A stretch of DNA of 64,000 nt, taken from contig NC_057916.1 in the NCBI RefSeq assembly GCF_018873765.1, forward strand, positions 14,280,001 through 14,344,000, written 5' to 3'. This document shows positions 9,662 to 20,040 of this stretch, piece by piece. The notes under the pieces are model-generated. The model was not told the DNA's origin, ran no database searches, and worked only from the letters and a program-made list of their open reading frames with translations. The position numbers and the translations under genes are program-made. How positions within the stretch are numbered: position 1 is the first letter of the stretch; the number at the start of each line of letters is the position of its first letter. Origin of the DNA: Telopea speciosissima. Its lineage: Eukaryota > Streptophyta > Magnoliopsida > Proteales > Proteaceae.

Positions 9662-11241
9662 TTAAGAAGAATCCCTAAACCTTGGACGCAGTTCCACCCG
9701 AGACCAAGCAATGACTAGTGGTCTCACACCGAGGGCTACCACAACAAACGCATCTAGGGGAATGCCAACCGACGTTAAGGACTCATCAATGGGGATCTTC
9801 CCGTTAAGGAGCTGCCACCTGAAGAACGCCACCTTAAGGGGCACTGTCTGAGTCCAGAGCCACCTCGCATAATGTACCTCCACACTAGGACTCCTCACTT
9901 CCTGCCAAACCGATTTGGTTGAGAAGTTCCCATCAGCAGAAAGGGTCCAGACAAGCACATCATCCCTCCCAGACGGAGTAAAGTGAAGAAACACAACGCT
10001 ATCTCTGGCAGCCTCTGAGTCAATCGCATCCAACACTTCCTGCCTCCACCCTCCGTCGCCATCCAAGGTGTCCCTGACCATTAGGTTCAGATCAATTTGC
10101 AGCGGGTTGTCTACATGATCAAACAGAGGACCAGCACCCGTCCAGTTATCCAGCTAGAAGAAAATATTGCCAGACCCAAACAACCATCTTGACCTGTTCA
10201 GCAAAAACTCTTTGAAGAGCAGAGTGTTTCGCCAGACTTTCGAGCCCCCGCCCTGCGTCCCGGCCAACACCGCATGTGAGTGTCTGAAATATTTTGCCTT
10301 GAAAAACCCACTCCACAGAGTGTCCTCAGAAAGCACCCTCCAAAGCCCTTTCAGCCTAAGAGAAAGCCCTACATCTTCCAACAACCGAACCCCCAAGCCC
10401 CCTTCCAAGAGGGGCCTACAAACCTTGCGCCAACACACCCAGTGCCTCCTCTTCCCCCATTTAGAACAACCCCAAAGAAAGTCAGCAAAAATCCCATACA
10501 GCCTTCTGATGACCGCCTTAGGAGGAGCCAGTGTAGCAAGCACATGAATAGGAATAGAGGAGAGGACATGCTTAAGCAAAGTAACACGACCCCCAAAAGA
10601 GAGCAGCCTTCCTTTCCAACCCGCCACTTTGTTCTTATTTTTCCAACCAGCTCGTCAAAGAAACAAATCTTGAGTCTGCCCGCATAAAGAGGAGCTCCCA
10701 AATAAGTAATTGGCAGGGCCTTTCTAGTAAAACCAGTCACCACGCCTATCATGTGAACCCTCGCCACGGAGGCCCTCCTGCTCACCACAAAGCAGCTTTT
10801 TTGCCTGTTAACCAGCTGCCTTGAGAAACCTTCATACCTGCCAATGAACCCCATAATCTGCTTAAGAGAACTCTTCAGGCCCCTGGTAAAGATAATAGTG
10901 TCGTCCGCAAAGAGGCTGTGCGATACTCCAGGGCATCCCCTAGGCAACCTATAGTAAGCAGCATGGCCCTCTACAAAAAGGTTTCTAATTCCCCTACTTA
11001 GCACCTCCTCGGCCAAAATAAACAGGGTTGGGGACAGAGGATCCCCCTGACGCACTCCCCTAGTGGACTTGAAAAAACCAGATTGGCAGCAACCCAGCAC
11101 AATAGAGAACCAACAATTCTCCACCACCTTCCTGAGCAAGTCAATCCATGTCTCACTAAAACCAAACTTGGAGAGCACGAGCCAAAGAAACTGCCATTCA
11201 AGCCGGTCATAAGCCTTGGCCATATCAAGCTTCAAGATCAC
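9662..11241 (-). pseudogene. LINE reverse transcriptase and zf-RVT region
   Basis: Minus-strand frames give LDMAKAYDRLEWQFLW, then TRGVRQGDPLSPTLFILAEE, then SHSLFADDTIIFTRGLK, the fingers and catalytic FADD motif of LINE RT. After a frameshift near 10,500 come MAGWKGRLLSFGGRVTLLKH and FLWGCSKWGKRRHWVCWRKV, and after another the zf-RVT type DGNFSTKSVWQEV...VPLKVAFFRWQLLNGKIP. Two or more frameshifts prevent a continuous product. The usual RT N-terminus (PGPDGF...FRPISL) is absent because of the 5' truncation. Confidence 0.8.
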
Positions 11242-11393
11242 ATTTCCCCCACGCGCTTTCCTATTAAGGTCCTGAGCAACCTCCTAGACAATGGAGATAT
11301 TGTCGTGGATGCACCTGCCCTGCACAAAAGCCCCCTATTCCTCTTCCACAAGAGACGGAAGCAAGCCCGCCAACCTCAGGGTTCTCCTTCTAT

Positions 11394-11876
11394 ATATATA
11401 TATATATATATATATATTGGGGGGGGTTTGGATTGGTTTACAATTTTTATAAAGGGATCCTCTTCAATCACTTGATCTGAAAGTGGAGCATTCATTTGAG
11501 CATCTGATTAGATTTGGGATGTTGCTTGGATTGTGGATTTGTGCCAACAGTTTGTGAAGTGCTTGCTTACTTGGACCAGATGCCATCAAGTTATGGATTT
11601 AGTTTTTGTCCTTAACAAAGTTTCTGAATTTTGTTTTACATCTCTCATTTGATGTGTATTTGGCATTGCTTTCCTCTTTTTTTCCCCAACAATAAACTTT
11701 ATTTTAGTAATTTATGTCTCATTTTTTGAGTGTTGATTCCATCTTTCATGCTTACTTTTTTCTAATAAATGAACAATAAACAGGCTTCTTTTATGATTTT
11801 ACTCTCATCTTTACTTTTACGGTTACTTCTCCATATGTTTTATGCTGGTTCTGTTCTTACCTTTGTGCATGAACAG
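11394..11876 (+). other. (TA)n and EFR3-like intron before the DGSY exon, unit 1
   Basis: 11,394-11,418 is a TA run. 11,430-11,876 matches 29,660-30,017 of unit 2, with a short extra segment near 11,640-11,740. No reading frame of interest is present. Confidence 0.6.
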
Positions 11877-12180
11877 GTAGATGGAAGTTATACTCCAAAT
11901 ATTGAGAAATTGGTTCCTAGAGTATGCATGCTTGCACGTGTGCCTGGGGAGGAATATAGCAAGTGCTGTTTGAGGGCATCAAGTTTGCAATGCCTTTCAG
12001 CCATGGTAGTTGGTGGGTTTTTTTTTTTTTTGGTTGTAATGTTTTCTTGTTAGCGCAACATGAGCACAATCATTTTTTAAATTTACTTCCATCTAATTCC
12101 TCAATGAGTCAAATTGATTTTTCACATTTTAGGTGTGGTTTATGGCAGTTTTTTCACATGTTCTTGATGGTTTTGATGAG
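11877..12180 (+). pseudogene. EFR3-like exons DGSY and VWFMA, unit 1
   Basis: Exon 11,877-12,005 (43 codons) reads VDGSYTPNIEKLVPRVCMLA then RVPGEEYSKCCLRASSLQCL and SAM. Exon 12,133-12,180 (16 codons) reads VWFMAVFSHVLDGFDE. Both are in frame, with gaacag|G, ATG|gtag and tttag|G, GAG|gtgag borders. They match the first third of plant EFR3-like proteins (LRxxSLQxLSAMVWFMxEFSH). These two exons are undamaged in this copy. Confidence 0.85.
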
Positions 12181-12804
12181 GTGAGTGGTTTTCTAATGCT
12201 TTAGTATGTGTTGGCCATTGGACCAGTGTGTTTTATGACTTGTTTCCTGGCACAATATGAAGAAATTGAGCTTTGGAGCTAGTAGCTGCACAAGGAAAAC
12301 AGGTTAAAGTTAGAAGCAACAATGTGGAAATGTTTTAATAGACAAATGATTAGGGGCTGTGGTAGGTACTTTCCACAACGAGAGTAGTTTCTTCTGAAAT
12401 TACTGTAGGTGTAGTTCATATCTTGTGTCTAGGGCTGGCATTCCAAGATTTCACTCTTGTTAGTTATTTTACATGTTTACTCATATTGATGCACACTTGA
12501 CATAGTATGGGTATGTCTGCAGACTGCATTAGTTCTAGGAGACATCTAACATTATCTGCGTCTGACGCTAACACATGTAATGGTTGTTACATAGGATACA
12601 ACAGTTTGTAAACCCGTAGCAAGTTATGATTAAAGCATGCGTATTCATGTATATATGGGAGTCTGATAATCAAGTCTCTCTACTTGTGAATATACTTCCA
12701 ATTTAAGCTTCTGTTTGTACATCTCAAAATTTTGGCTATATTAAGTTTAATTGGGTTCCTCAATCATGAATTTCTTTTGATTTAAGGATTTATACTTTGC
12801 GCAG

Positions 12805-13056
12805 ATTGTGCATGCCACACTGGATAACTACGAACCAGATGTAAATCTTGTAGATGATGGTGAAAGGGGGGAGCCAGATCACAATTGGGTTGATGAAGTA
12901 GTTAGATGTGAAGCAAGGGGTGGTGTGGGTGTTGGTAGTGATCTCAGCCTGAGCTACCTTAGGCCAAGACGAGAAAAAAAAGATTGCACTCTATTGACTC
13001 GGTAATTTCTGGCTCATGTAATTTCTTTAGCATCTGTGACCATTCATTCACAGCAT
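12805..13056 (+). pseudogene. EFR3-like exon IVHATLDN fused to the HSQQ exon, second copy
   Basis: 12,805-13,001 reads IVHATLDNYEPDVNLVDDGE and on to SYLRPRREKKDCTLLTR with an intact donor (TCG|gtaat). Only seven bases later, at 13,009, the sequence becomes the tail of the TLEK exon (LILAHVISLASVTIHSQ), ending at 13,056 before gtatg. The exons that normally lie between, including the one at 34,153, are deleted. Order here is normal (IVHATLDN before HSQQ), unlike 5106-6211. Confidence 0.8.
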
Positions 13057-13457
13057 GTATGAATTTGATCACCTTTTTTATTTTCATCTTAATTTGGTGT
13101 GCTTCATTTCTGCTGACTCAAAAAGAATTTCTCTTTGATAACAATATTTTTTAAAACTGAACTGGGTCCTAGACCATTTTATTCTGGTAGTTTGCAGTCC
13201 TGATCAATTAAGAAGGGATAGAATTTTGCTACATACAAGAGTCCTTTTGAACAATATTTTATAAGCAAATTATCTCTTAGATCTAATGATATTTTGAGGA
13301 ACCAAGTTGGTTGCATCTTTTGTAACCAATAAATTATTATATTCTATAACTCATCAAATTTTGGGGATTTTCTTTTGTAATATATGCTATAAGAGAGAAT
13401 TTCTGCATGTGTTGGGGGGGGTGGCATGCTTGCATCATCCCTTATCCCTTTCTCTAT

Positions 13458-13690
13458 TGATATCTGTGAAAATCAGAGAAGAGAAGAGAAAGTCAAGAAG
13501 AAGAGGAGAAAAGAAGAAAGAAGAGTTGCAGCCGTAAGGTTTCAGTATATTCAATAGAGAGACAAAAGAATATATATACATGGGTATAGGGGAAGGGTAA
13601 AAAGGCAAAAAAGGGCCTCATAATTGGGGCTTAAGGAATCTCGTGATTAGCGCCAGATCCTGTTTGGACCCCACAACAAGCACTCTAACA
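13458..13690 (-). repeat. Copia element 1, 3' LTR
   Basis: 233 bases, TGATATCTGTG to CTCTAACA as read on the plus strand. Compared with the other LTR it lacks 14 bases, one arm of a hairpin near AATCTCGTGATTAGC. The remaining sequence is nearly identical with scattered substitutions. It contains GA-rich DNA and an AATATA-rich stretch that may hold the terminator and promoter. Confidence 0.9.
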
Positions 13691-13699
13691 CTCCCCCTC

Positions 13700-15205
13700 A
13701 AGCTGAAGCATATATATCAATCATGCCCAGATTGTTACAAATATACTCTATCCTCCCATTACTCAATGACTTAGTAAATACATCTGCAAGCTGTTCTCCA
13801 GTTCTGATATGGCTTGGAAGAATCACTCCACTCTGCATCTTTTCCCGAACAAATGGCAATCAATTTTAATGTGCTTCGTCCTCTCGTGGAACACAGGATT
13901 GGAAGCAATATGAATTGATGCCTGATTATCACAACATAATTGCATGGGAGTTGGAACCTTGAACCCCAACTCAGACAATAGCTGTTGTATCCACATAATT
14001 CACATGTTACTTGCGCCATAGCTCTGTATTCTAACTCAGCATTGGAACGAGCCACAACACTCTGCTTCTTGCTCTTCCATGAAACCAGATTTCCTCCAAC
14101 AAATGTGCAGTACCCAGTAGTCGACCTCCTGTCAGTTGGAGATCCTGCCCAATCAACATCTAAAAGCCCCTCAACTCTACTATGTCCATGATCTTGATAC
14201 ACAATTCCTCTACCTGGAGCCTTTTTGAGATACCTTAAGATGCGTACAACTGCATCCCAATGAGATGTCTGAGGAGAGGAAAGAAACTGACTCACCACAC
14301 TCACTGGAAAAGCAATGCCAGGTCGAGTAACTATTAAGTAATTCAACTTACCCACCAATCTTCTATATTTCTCAGTATCATCAAGGGCATCTCCCCCTTC
14401 GGCCACAAGTTTGACATTCTGGTCCATGGGTGTGTCAATAGGCTTAGATCCAAGCATACCTGTCTCAGTAAGTAAGTCCAACACATACTTTCGCTGTGAT
14501 AGAAAAACTCCTTTCTGAGACTGTGCCACTTTAATTCCCAAGAAATATTTTAACTTCCCCAAGTCTTTGGTCTGAAATTTCTGTTGAAGGTATGACTTCA
14601 ACTCTGCTATACCAACTGAATCATCACCAGTGATGATAATATCATCAACGTACATAATCAGAAAAATCCTCCCTGCATCTGATTGTCTATAAAAGAATGA
14701 GTGATCACTTCCACACCTGGACATGCTAAAGGCTAGAACAACTTCATTAAATCTGCCAAACCATGCACGAGGAGACTGTTTCAGCCCATATAATGATTTT
14801 TTTAATTTACACACCATTCCAAACTCCCCCTGAGCAACAAACCCTGGTGGTTGCTCCATACAAACCTCCTCCTGTGGAGTCCCATGTAAGAACGCATTCT
14901 TAACATCAAGCTGGAATAAAGGCCAGTGATATGAGAATACGAACAGAAGCAAGTTTGGCCACCGGGGAAAAGGTATCTAAGTAGTCTTTACCATACACCT
15001 GTGCATACCCCTTAGCTATAAGCCTCGCCTTCAAGCGAGCAAGAGAACCATCAGGATTAACCTTCACTACATATACCCATCGACAACCGATGGCTGTTTT
15101 CCCTTGGGGCAGCGGTACAATATCCCAAGTATCATTCACCTTTAATGCCAATAACTCTTCCTCCACAGCTGTCCTCCAGCCAGGATTAGATAATGCCTCT
15201 GTCAC
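13700..15205 (-). pseudogene. Copia element 1 reverse transcriptase and RNase H
   Basis: On the minus strand the RT begins with [20 protein letters not shown] and [14 protein letters not shown]. After a frameshift near 14,930 it continues [36 protein letters not shown] and YVDDIIITGDD (the catalytic YVDD). RNase H follows with DVDWAGSPTDRRSTTGYCTF and NLVSWKSKKQSVVARSNAE. Another frameshift precedes the expected C-terminal EQLADVFTKSLSNGRIEYI, which is found in a different frame ending near 13,703. Length and order are normal for copia pol; at least two frameshifts inactivate it. Confidence 0.88.
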
Positions 15206-16700
15206 AGACTTAGGAAGGGGATGGGCCTCAACAGTAATAAAAAGGAACGAAATGGAGAAGACAAAGAAGAATAAGAAACAAATCTGGAAATAGGATGTTG
15301 AGTACAGTGACGGGTACTTTTCCGTTTAGCAATCGGAATGTCAAGGTCAGAGACAACAGGTTCAACCAAAGGGGTAGTAGTGGTAGGATCTGCAGCAGAA
15401 GAAGACGTGACAGAGTCAGCGAGAACAGGAGGGGCAGCAGCTACTTGTAGGCGGCCAACATAAACTTTGGTTGGCGACAATCCCTGTGCAGAAGCTGGTG
15501 GTGTTGGTGTAGGAGTTTGAATGACATATACCGGGAAGTCATCATCTAACTCAGAGACATTTACTAGATCAGCATGGTATGGCGTCGATTCAAAGAAGGA
15601 GACATCAACTGTAATAAAATACTTCTGCAAAGATGGAGAAAAACAGCGGTACCCCTTTTGGGTACAAGAATAGCCAAGAAACATACACTTAATTGCTTTA
15701 GGATCCAACTTAGACAGTCCATGTGTATGATTACGAATAAAGCATGTACAACCAAAAATACGAGTCGGCAAAACAAACAATGGTTCAGTTGGAAACAATA
15801 AGGAATGAGGGATTTCGCCTCGCAAGACGGATGAAGGCATACGATTCATAAGGTAGCACGCAGTTAATACAACATCAGCCCAAAAATGTTTGGGAACCTT
15901 CATCTCAAACAATAGGGAACGAGTTACCTCCATTAGGTGACGATTTTTCCTTTATGCCACACCGTTTTGTTGTGGTGTGTCAGAACAGGAAGACTGGTGG
16001 ACCATACCATGTTGTTTCATAAATGTAGAAAAGGGAACAGAAAAGTACTTTTGGCATTATCACAAACTACGAAGAATTTTCACAGTCACACCAAACTGAG
16101 TCCGAATTTCAGAAACAAACGTCCAAAAGACAGAAAATAATTCAGATCTATTTTTCCTTAAATATAACCAAGTCATCCTTGAATAGTCATCAACAAAGGT
16201 AACAAAGTATTTTAAACCCAAATTTGATACGACAGGACACAGACCCCACACATCAGAATGGACCAAAGAAAAGGGAGAAACAGACCACTTATTGACTCTA
16301 GGGGGATAACTCACACGGTGGAGTTTCCCAAACTGACAAGACTCACACTCAAGACGAGAAAGAGAACGAAAACTAGAATCTAACTTCTTATGGCTTTCCA
16401 AGGACGGATGACCAAGTCGACAATGAATCTGATGATGTGAAGCAACACTGGAACAAGCAACAAACTGAGAACCATCAAGCAGATACAGCCCCCCTGACTC
16501 ACGTCCTCTACCAACCGTCTTCTTCGTAGCAAGATCTTGAAAAACACAAGAATCGGGATAAAATGTCACTGAACAATTAAAAGTATTGGTTAATTTACTT
16601 ACTGACATAAGATTGAATGGAAAATTCAGAAGGTAGAGAATTGAAGACAAGGACAACGAAGCGTTAGGACGAATAGTACCAGTGCCCTTAACCTTGGCTA
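15202..16700 (-). pseudogene. Copia element 1 integrase region
   Basis: The frame at 16,060-16,656 shows the GAG-pre-integrase zinc region (HCRLGHPSLESHKKLD and LECESCQFGKLHRVSY) and the start of the integrase core (FSLVHSDVWGLCPVVSNLGL with FVDDYSRMTWLY). A frameshift near 16,060 breaks it. The frame at 15,202-15,933 resumes with VPKHFWADVVLTACYLMNRM and the C-terminal KAIKCMFLGYSCTQKGYRCF. The strand-transfer enzyme would insert cDNA in the nucleus. Part of the catalytic core between the frames is damaged. Confidence 0.85.
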
Positions 16701-16840
16701 AAGACCATCGGCTAATGTAACACTGGATGATGATGGAGACAAATAGGAAAAGATACCTGACATTCCTGACATGTGGTCCGATGCCCTTGAATCAATGATC
16801 CAGGGACGAGAAGCAGCGGAAAGGCATGCAGTGGCATTAC
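16700..16840 (-). pseudogene. Copia element 1 protease remnant with altered active site
   Basis: On the minus strand at about 16,780-16,815 the sequence reads RPWIIDSRASDHMSGMSG. Copia proteases carry DSGAS/T at this position, so the catalytic triad residue Gly has become Arg (GGG-type codon to AGG). Stops flank the segment. The equivalent region is intact (DSGATDHM) in copia elements 2 and 3. Confidence 0.7.
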
Positions 16841-16927
16841 CTGTCTTAACCAAAGTAGCAGTGAAAGAAGTTGGCTATGAAATCTGAAACTGGTTGTACA
16901 GTTAATACTCTTCGTCAGACATAACAA

Positions 16928-17883
16928 TCACCTTACCCTCAGAAGGTTGAGACCGAGGGGCTGAATCACTACTAGCAGCTGAATTAGCAAATTGTTGCTG
17001 TCCAGGCTTCCAACAAAATCTCTGGATATGGCCAGGTTGACCACAATGGTGTCATGTCCGGACAGCAGCCGATCCATCAGAAGAGGCATTAGACTGCCCA
17101 TAACCTTGGTTGTTACCTGGCTGAAATGAACCACGGCCTGTACCACGACCAGCCCCACGTCCACGACTTCCCCCATGGTAACTACCATCTCCACGGCTAC
17201 CTCCACTGGCTGCATTTTGTGAAACCAAAGCTGAACTATCAACTGTTGGTGTGGAGTCACGAGAACTCTCACGAGATACTCGAGGAACACGAGCAAATGT
17301 ATCTGTGAGTGAGGCAATGTTTTCACTTCCAAGGATTTGTGATCGGACAGATTCATACTCCGGCCCGAGTCCTCCCAAAAAGCCCATAACGGCCAATTGT
17401 TCTCTTTGGACTTGCATCTGCTTCACATCCGAAGAAATGGGAAGAAGGGCATTCAATTCTTCATACAGTCGCTTAAAATCAGCGAAATATTGGGTGATAG
17501 AACGCCCCTTTCTCTCAGTTCTGTAAAACTCCTGTGACAATTCATAAATCCTTGACAAATTATTTTGACCAGAGTAAAGAACTCCCAAGTAGTCCCATAA
17601 ATCTTTCAGTGTCAATATGAGTAACCAAATCCACAACATGATTCTCCATCGAGTTTAACATCTGTCCAAGAATTCTGGCATCGACAGTCTCCCAAGTTGC
17701 ATCATCCGCTGGTTTGGGTCCTGTCAAGTGTAGTTGCTGATTTCGCCCAGTCAAAACAAGCTTCACAATTTTTCTCCATTGCTGGAAATTTTTAATACCT
17801 TCAAGCTTCTTCTCTGTGATTCGATTGGAAGAAGAGGACACTACCTCAGTAACCACTGCACTACTTTTATCTTCGTCACCCAT
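16928..17883 (-). pseudogene. Copia element 1 gag with broken zinc knuckle
   Basis: The gag start MGDEDKSSAVVTEV is at 17,883. The frame runs to QMLNSMENHVVDLVTHI, shifts near 17,600, and continues RIYELSQEFYRTERKGRSIT with LNALLPISSDVKQMQVQREQ. A Gly/Arg-rich tail (RGRGAGRGTGRGSFQPG) precedes the knuckle. The knuckle now reads stop-HHCGQPGHIQRFCW: the first Cys codon has become TGA at about 17,050. Gag forms the virus-like particle and binds RNA. Confidence 0.85.
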
Positions 17884-18375
17884 GTTGTCTTTTCACAATA
17901 AAATTTCAGAAATCAACAAATACCAAACACACCTTCAACAGATGCTACCACCAATCGAATCAACAAAAATCACCCACGGCTTCAAGAACTACTGCTCCAA
18001 TAGGTACTGCCACCAATCAAGTCCACAAACATCACCCACGGCTTCAAGAACTGCTGCTCAAACACAAATCGAGCCTCCCAAAGACATCAGTCCACCAATA
18101 TGGCACTCAAACAACCACAAACATCATCACGAACAAACCAGAATCTGCTTTTAATTATGAAATAGCAGATTTACATCATATGCACCCAAATAACAGTCAA
18201 CCAATACCCAAAAACTAATCGCAGGGGTGAAAAATCACCCCCCTTCTGAGATCGAGAGCCTCTGGTGGTGTTAACCAGGTATCGCAGAGGAGAAAAGGAA
18301 AGAAAACGAGAGAAAAAAGAGAAGAAGGGGCTTGCGCAGATCTGTACCAGGCCTAGGAACCTGGCTCTGATACCA
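17884..18375 (-). promoter_or_regulatory. Copia element 1 leader with primer-binding site
   Basis: About 490 bases lie between the 5' LTR and the gag start. The primer-binding site is immediately next to the LTR (GCTCTGATACCA on the plus strand, 18,364-18,375). Within the leader an approximately 60-base unit is repeated in tandem (about 17,945-18,000 and 18,005-18,063, sharing CACCCACGGCTTCAAGAACT). Confidence 0.8.
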
Positions 18376-18622
18376 TGATATCTGTGAAAATCAGAGAAGA
18401 GAAGAGAAAGTAAAGAAGAAGACGAGAAAAGAAGAAAGAAGAGTTGCAGCTGTAAGATTTCAGTATATTCAATAGAGAGACAAAAGAATATATATACATG
18501 GGTATAGGGTAAGGGTAAAAAGACAAAAAAGGACCTCATAATTGGGGCTTAAGGAATCTCGTGATTAGCACTAGGCGCTAATCACGAGATCCTGTTTGGA
18601 CCCCACAACAAGCACTCTAACA
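18376..18622 (-). repeat. Copia element 1, 5' LTR
   Basis: 247 bases. It retains a perfect 14-base hairpin stem (ATCTCGTGATTAGC and GCTAATCACGAGAT) that is collapsed in the partner LTR. Ends TG...CA are intact and TCTAT follows. Confidence 0.9.
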
Positions 18623-18627
18623 TCTAT

Positions 18628-19253
18628 CATTGTTGAGAAGGGCATATCAAGTATCCTTTTTAGTATGTTAATTTCGCATGCTTTTTTTCATTGCATCAGC
18701 CTAACCTTCTTTTTCTTGAATGGGTGACCCAAAATAGTTGAGAAAATGGATATTCCATGGAAGAAATTTATGGTATGAAATATTTTGTAGCCATTACTTA
18801 TAAAAAATACTCCATTATTGGTTTTCTTTCCACCATGTTATTAGTTATAACATATAAGGAGGTCCTATAATGGAAGGTTCTATCAAAACTGCAGCAGCAT
18901 TTTACATGGTAATTTTGATGCTGGCTTGCAAACTGCGTGGTTCTGTGTCAAGTTTTTCCTTTAGCAACTATAATAAATATCTTAATGGGAATGATTATGA
19001 CAGTAAAAGTCTTATGACTGGTCCTCTGACTGTTCCTAACAGTTTGCGTGATCTGATCTTTTGGGCTTGATAATCAGTTGAGTAGGCAACTGTTTTTCAA
19101 GTACTATTTCCCTTGGACCAGTACAGACCCGTCTTGGTTTGGCATCAACAGTCCAGCCCCGTAGTCTGTGAAAACATTGCATGATTCAGTAAATTAATAT
19201 TTAGGTTACTGTACTTATCTACTCTTCCTAACTTTTCTTTTTTGTTTCTGTAG
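18628..19253 (+). other. EFR3-like intron, second part, unit 1
   Basis: 18,628-18,770 is the continuation of the intron broken by copia element 1. A 66-codon open frame at 18,870-19,070 (MEGSIKTAAAFYMVILMLAC, hydrophobic start) was not recognised. It may be chance because the surrounding DNA is intronic. Acceptor tttctgtag ends the interval. Confidence 0.5.
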
Positions 19254-19660
19254 ATCTTCCCAGAACTACTTTTCGTCCAACTTTTGAAAACAATGATGCA
19301 TCCAGATGTTGAAGCTTGTATTGGAGCGCACCAGATATTTGCTATAATCCTTGTTCCATCATCTAACAATCCCCAACATGACTTGCATCTTCTGGATCTG
19401 GGAGTCTGTATGAACCAAGGAAGTTGAAGTCCAAAACTGCATCAGCGTTTCCCTCCAGTGCTGCTCTACTTGAAAAGCTTCGCAAGGAGAAGGGCAATGC
19501 AATAGTAGAAAAGCATGGGAATAATACTGAAGATGATTCTAAGGATAGAGAATCTGGTGATGAGAAACAGGGCTGGGCCCGTAAAAACTCACCTAACTTC
19601 TACAAAATAAGTTGTTCTATAATTGATAGGACAACTGGACCAGCCTGCTTAACAGAGGCA
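19254..19660 (+). pseudogene. EFR3-like large exon (FPELL...LTEA), unit 1
   Basis: It opens IFPELLFVQLLKTMMHPDVE and continues ACIGAHQIFAIILVPSSNNP, a strongly conserved EFR3/SRL2 segment. Near 19,385 one base is lost. The next frame gives SGSLYEPRKLKSKTASAFPS, then SAALLEKLRKEKGN, KNSPNFYKISCSIIDRTTGP and CLTEA before gtaagt. The single frameshift is enough to abolish the protein. Confidence 0.88.
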
Positions 19661-19728
19661 GTAAGTGCTGGAAATCATGCATTTTCTAATTATAATTTCA
19701 AGGAGTGCATAGTGATAATTGGGATGTA

Positions 19729-19842
19729 GCGCACTTGTTGCTTTCTGCTTTATGGATACAAGCCAATATTCCTGATATGCCTTCAAATTTTGAAGCTATA
19801 GCTCATTCTTTCAGCTTAACTCTTATTGCTTCACGCTTTAAG
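19729..19842 (+). pseudogene. EFR3-like exon (ALWIQANIPD), unit 1
   Basis: The sequence AHLLLSALWIQANIPDMPSN followed by FEAIAHSFSLTLIASRFK ends at 19,842 before gtgag. The usual upstream part (EPYVMKLSEDQ type) is missing or mutated and no clean acceptor is visible. It belongs to the C-terminal half of the family. Confidence 0.75.
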
Positions 19843-20040
19843 GTGAGAGCTCAATTGAATGTAAAAGTGCGACATGTATGCTGAAATTTGTCTTGAAGTA
19901 TTTAACAAGATTAATTCATTTTTTCAGTACTCATTACTGTAATGAAAACCATTGCATTGCATTCTAATGTTTTCTAAGTATCTACAACTGAGCACTTTCC
20001 TCTATACCAGGTTTTCTTACTTAAACTTGTGGTGTTGCAG

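Larger units (their letters stand above)
8642..11393 (-). mobile_element. 5'-truncated LINE, minus strand
   Basis: The element lies inside a (TA)n run, present on the left (8620-8640) and right (11,394-11,418). In unit 2 the same site is an uninterrupted TATATATATA at 29,642. Reading on the minus strand it holds reverse transcriptase, a zf-RVT region and RNase H, then a short 3' trailer. Endonuclease and ORF1 are missing, as expected for 5' truncation during target-primed reverse transcription. It belongs to a different LINE family from those at 31-40 kb: its RT has FADD where they have FVDD, and its 3' end differs. Confidence 0.75.
13458..18622 (-). mobile_element. Ty1/copia retrotransposon 1, complete but defective
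   Basis: Long terminal repeats lie at 13,458-13,690 and 18,376-18,622. The same five bases, TCTAT, flank both ends (13,453-13,457 and 18,623-18,627), a perfect target duplication. A primer-binding site TGGTATCAGAGC (minus strand, about 18,364-18,375) matches the initiator tRNA-Met 3' end. A purine tract GCTTGAGGGGGAG abuts the left LTR. Domain order gag, protease, integrase, RT, RNase H is that of copia. Stops and frameshifts in gag and pol and a changed protease active site show it is no longer autonomous. It sits in the EFR3-like intron whose two halves match 1113-1290. Confidence 0.92.

Noticed and set aside
10167-10687. Plus-strand frames of 126 and 135 codons
   Set aside because: They are antisense to the minus-strand LINE and have no recognisable motif.
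18870-19070. 66-codon frame with a hydrophobic start
   Set aside because: It lies in an EFR3-like intron, has no copy in unit 2, and shows no family resemblance.
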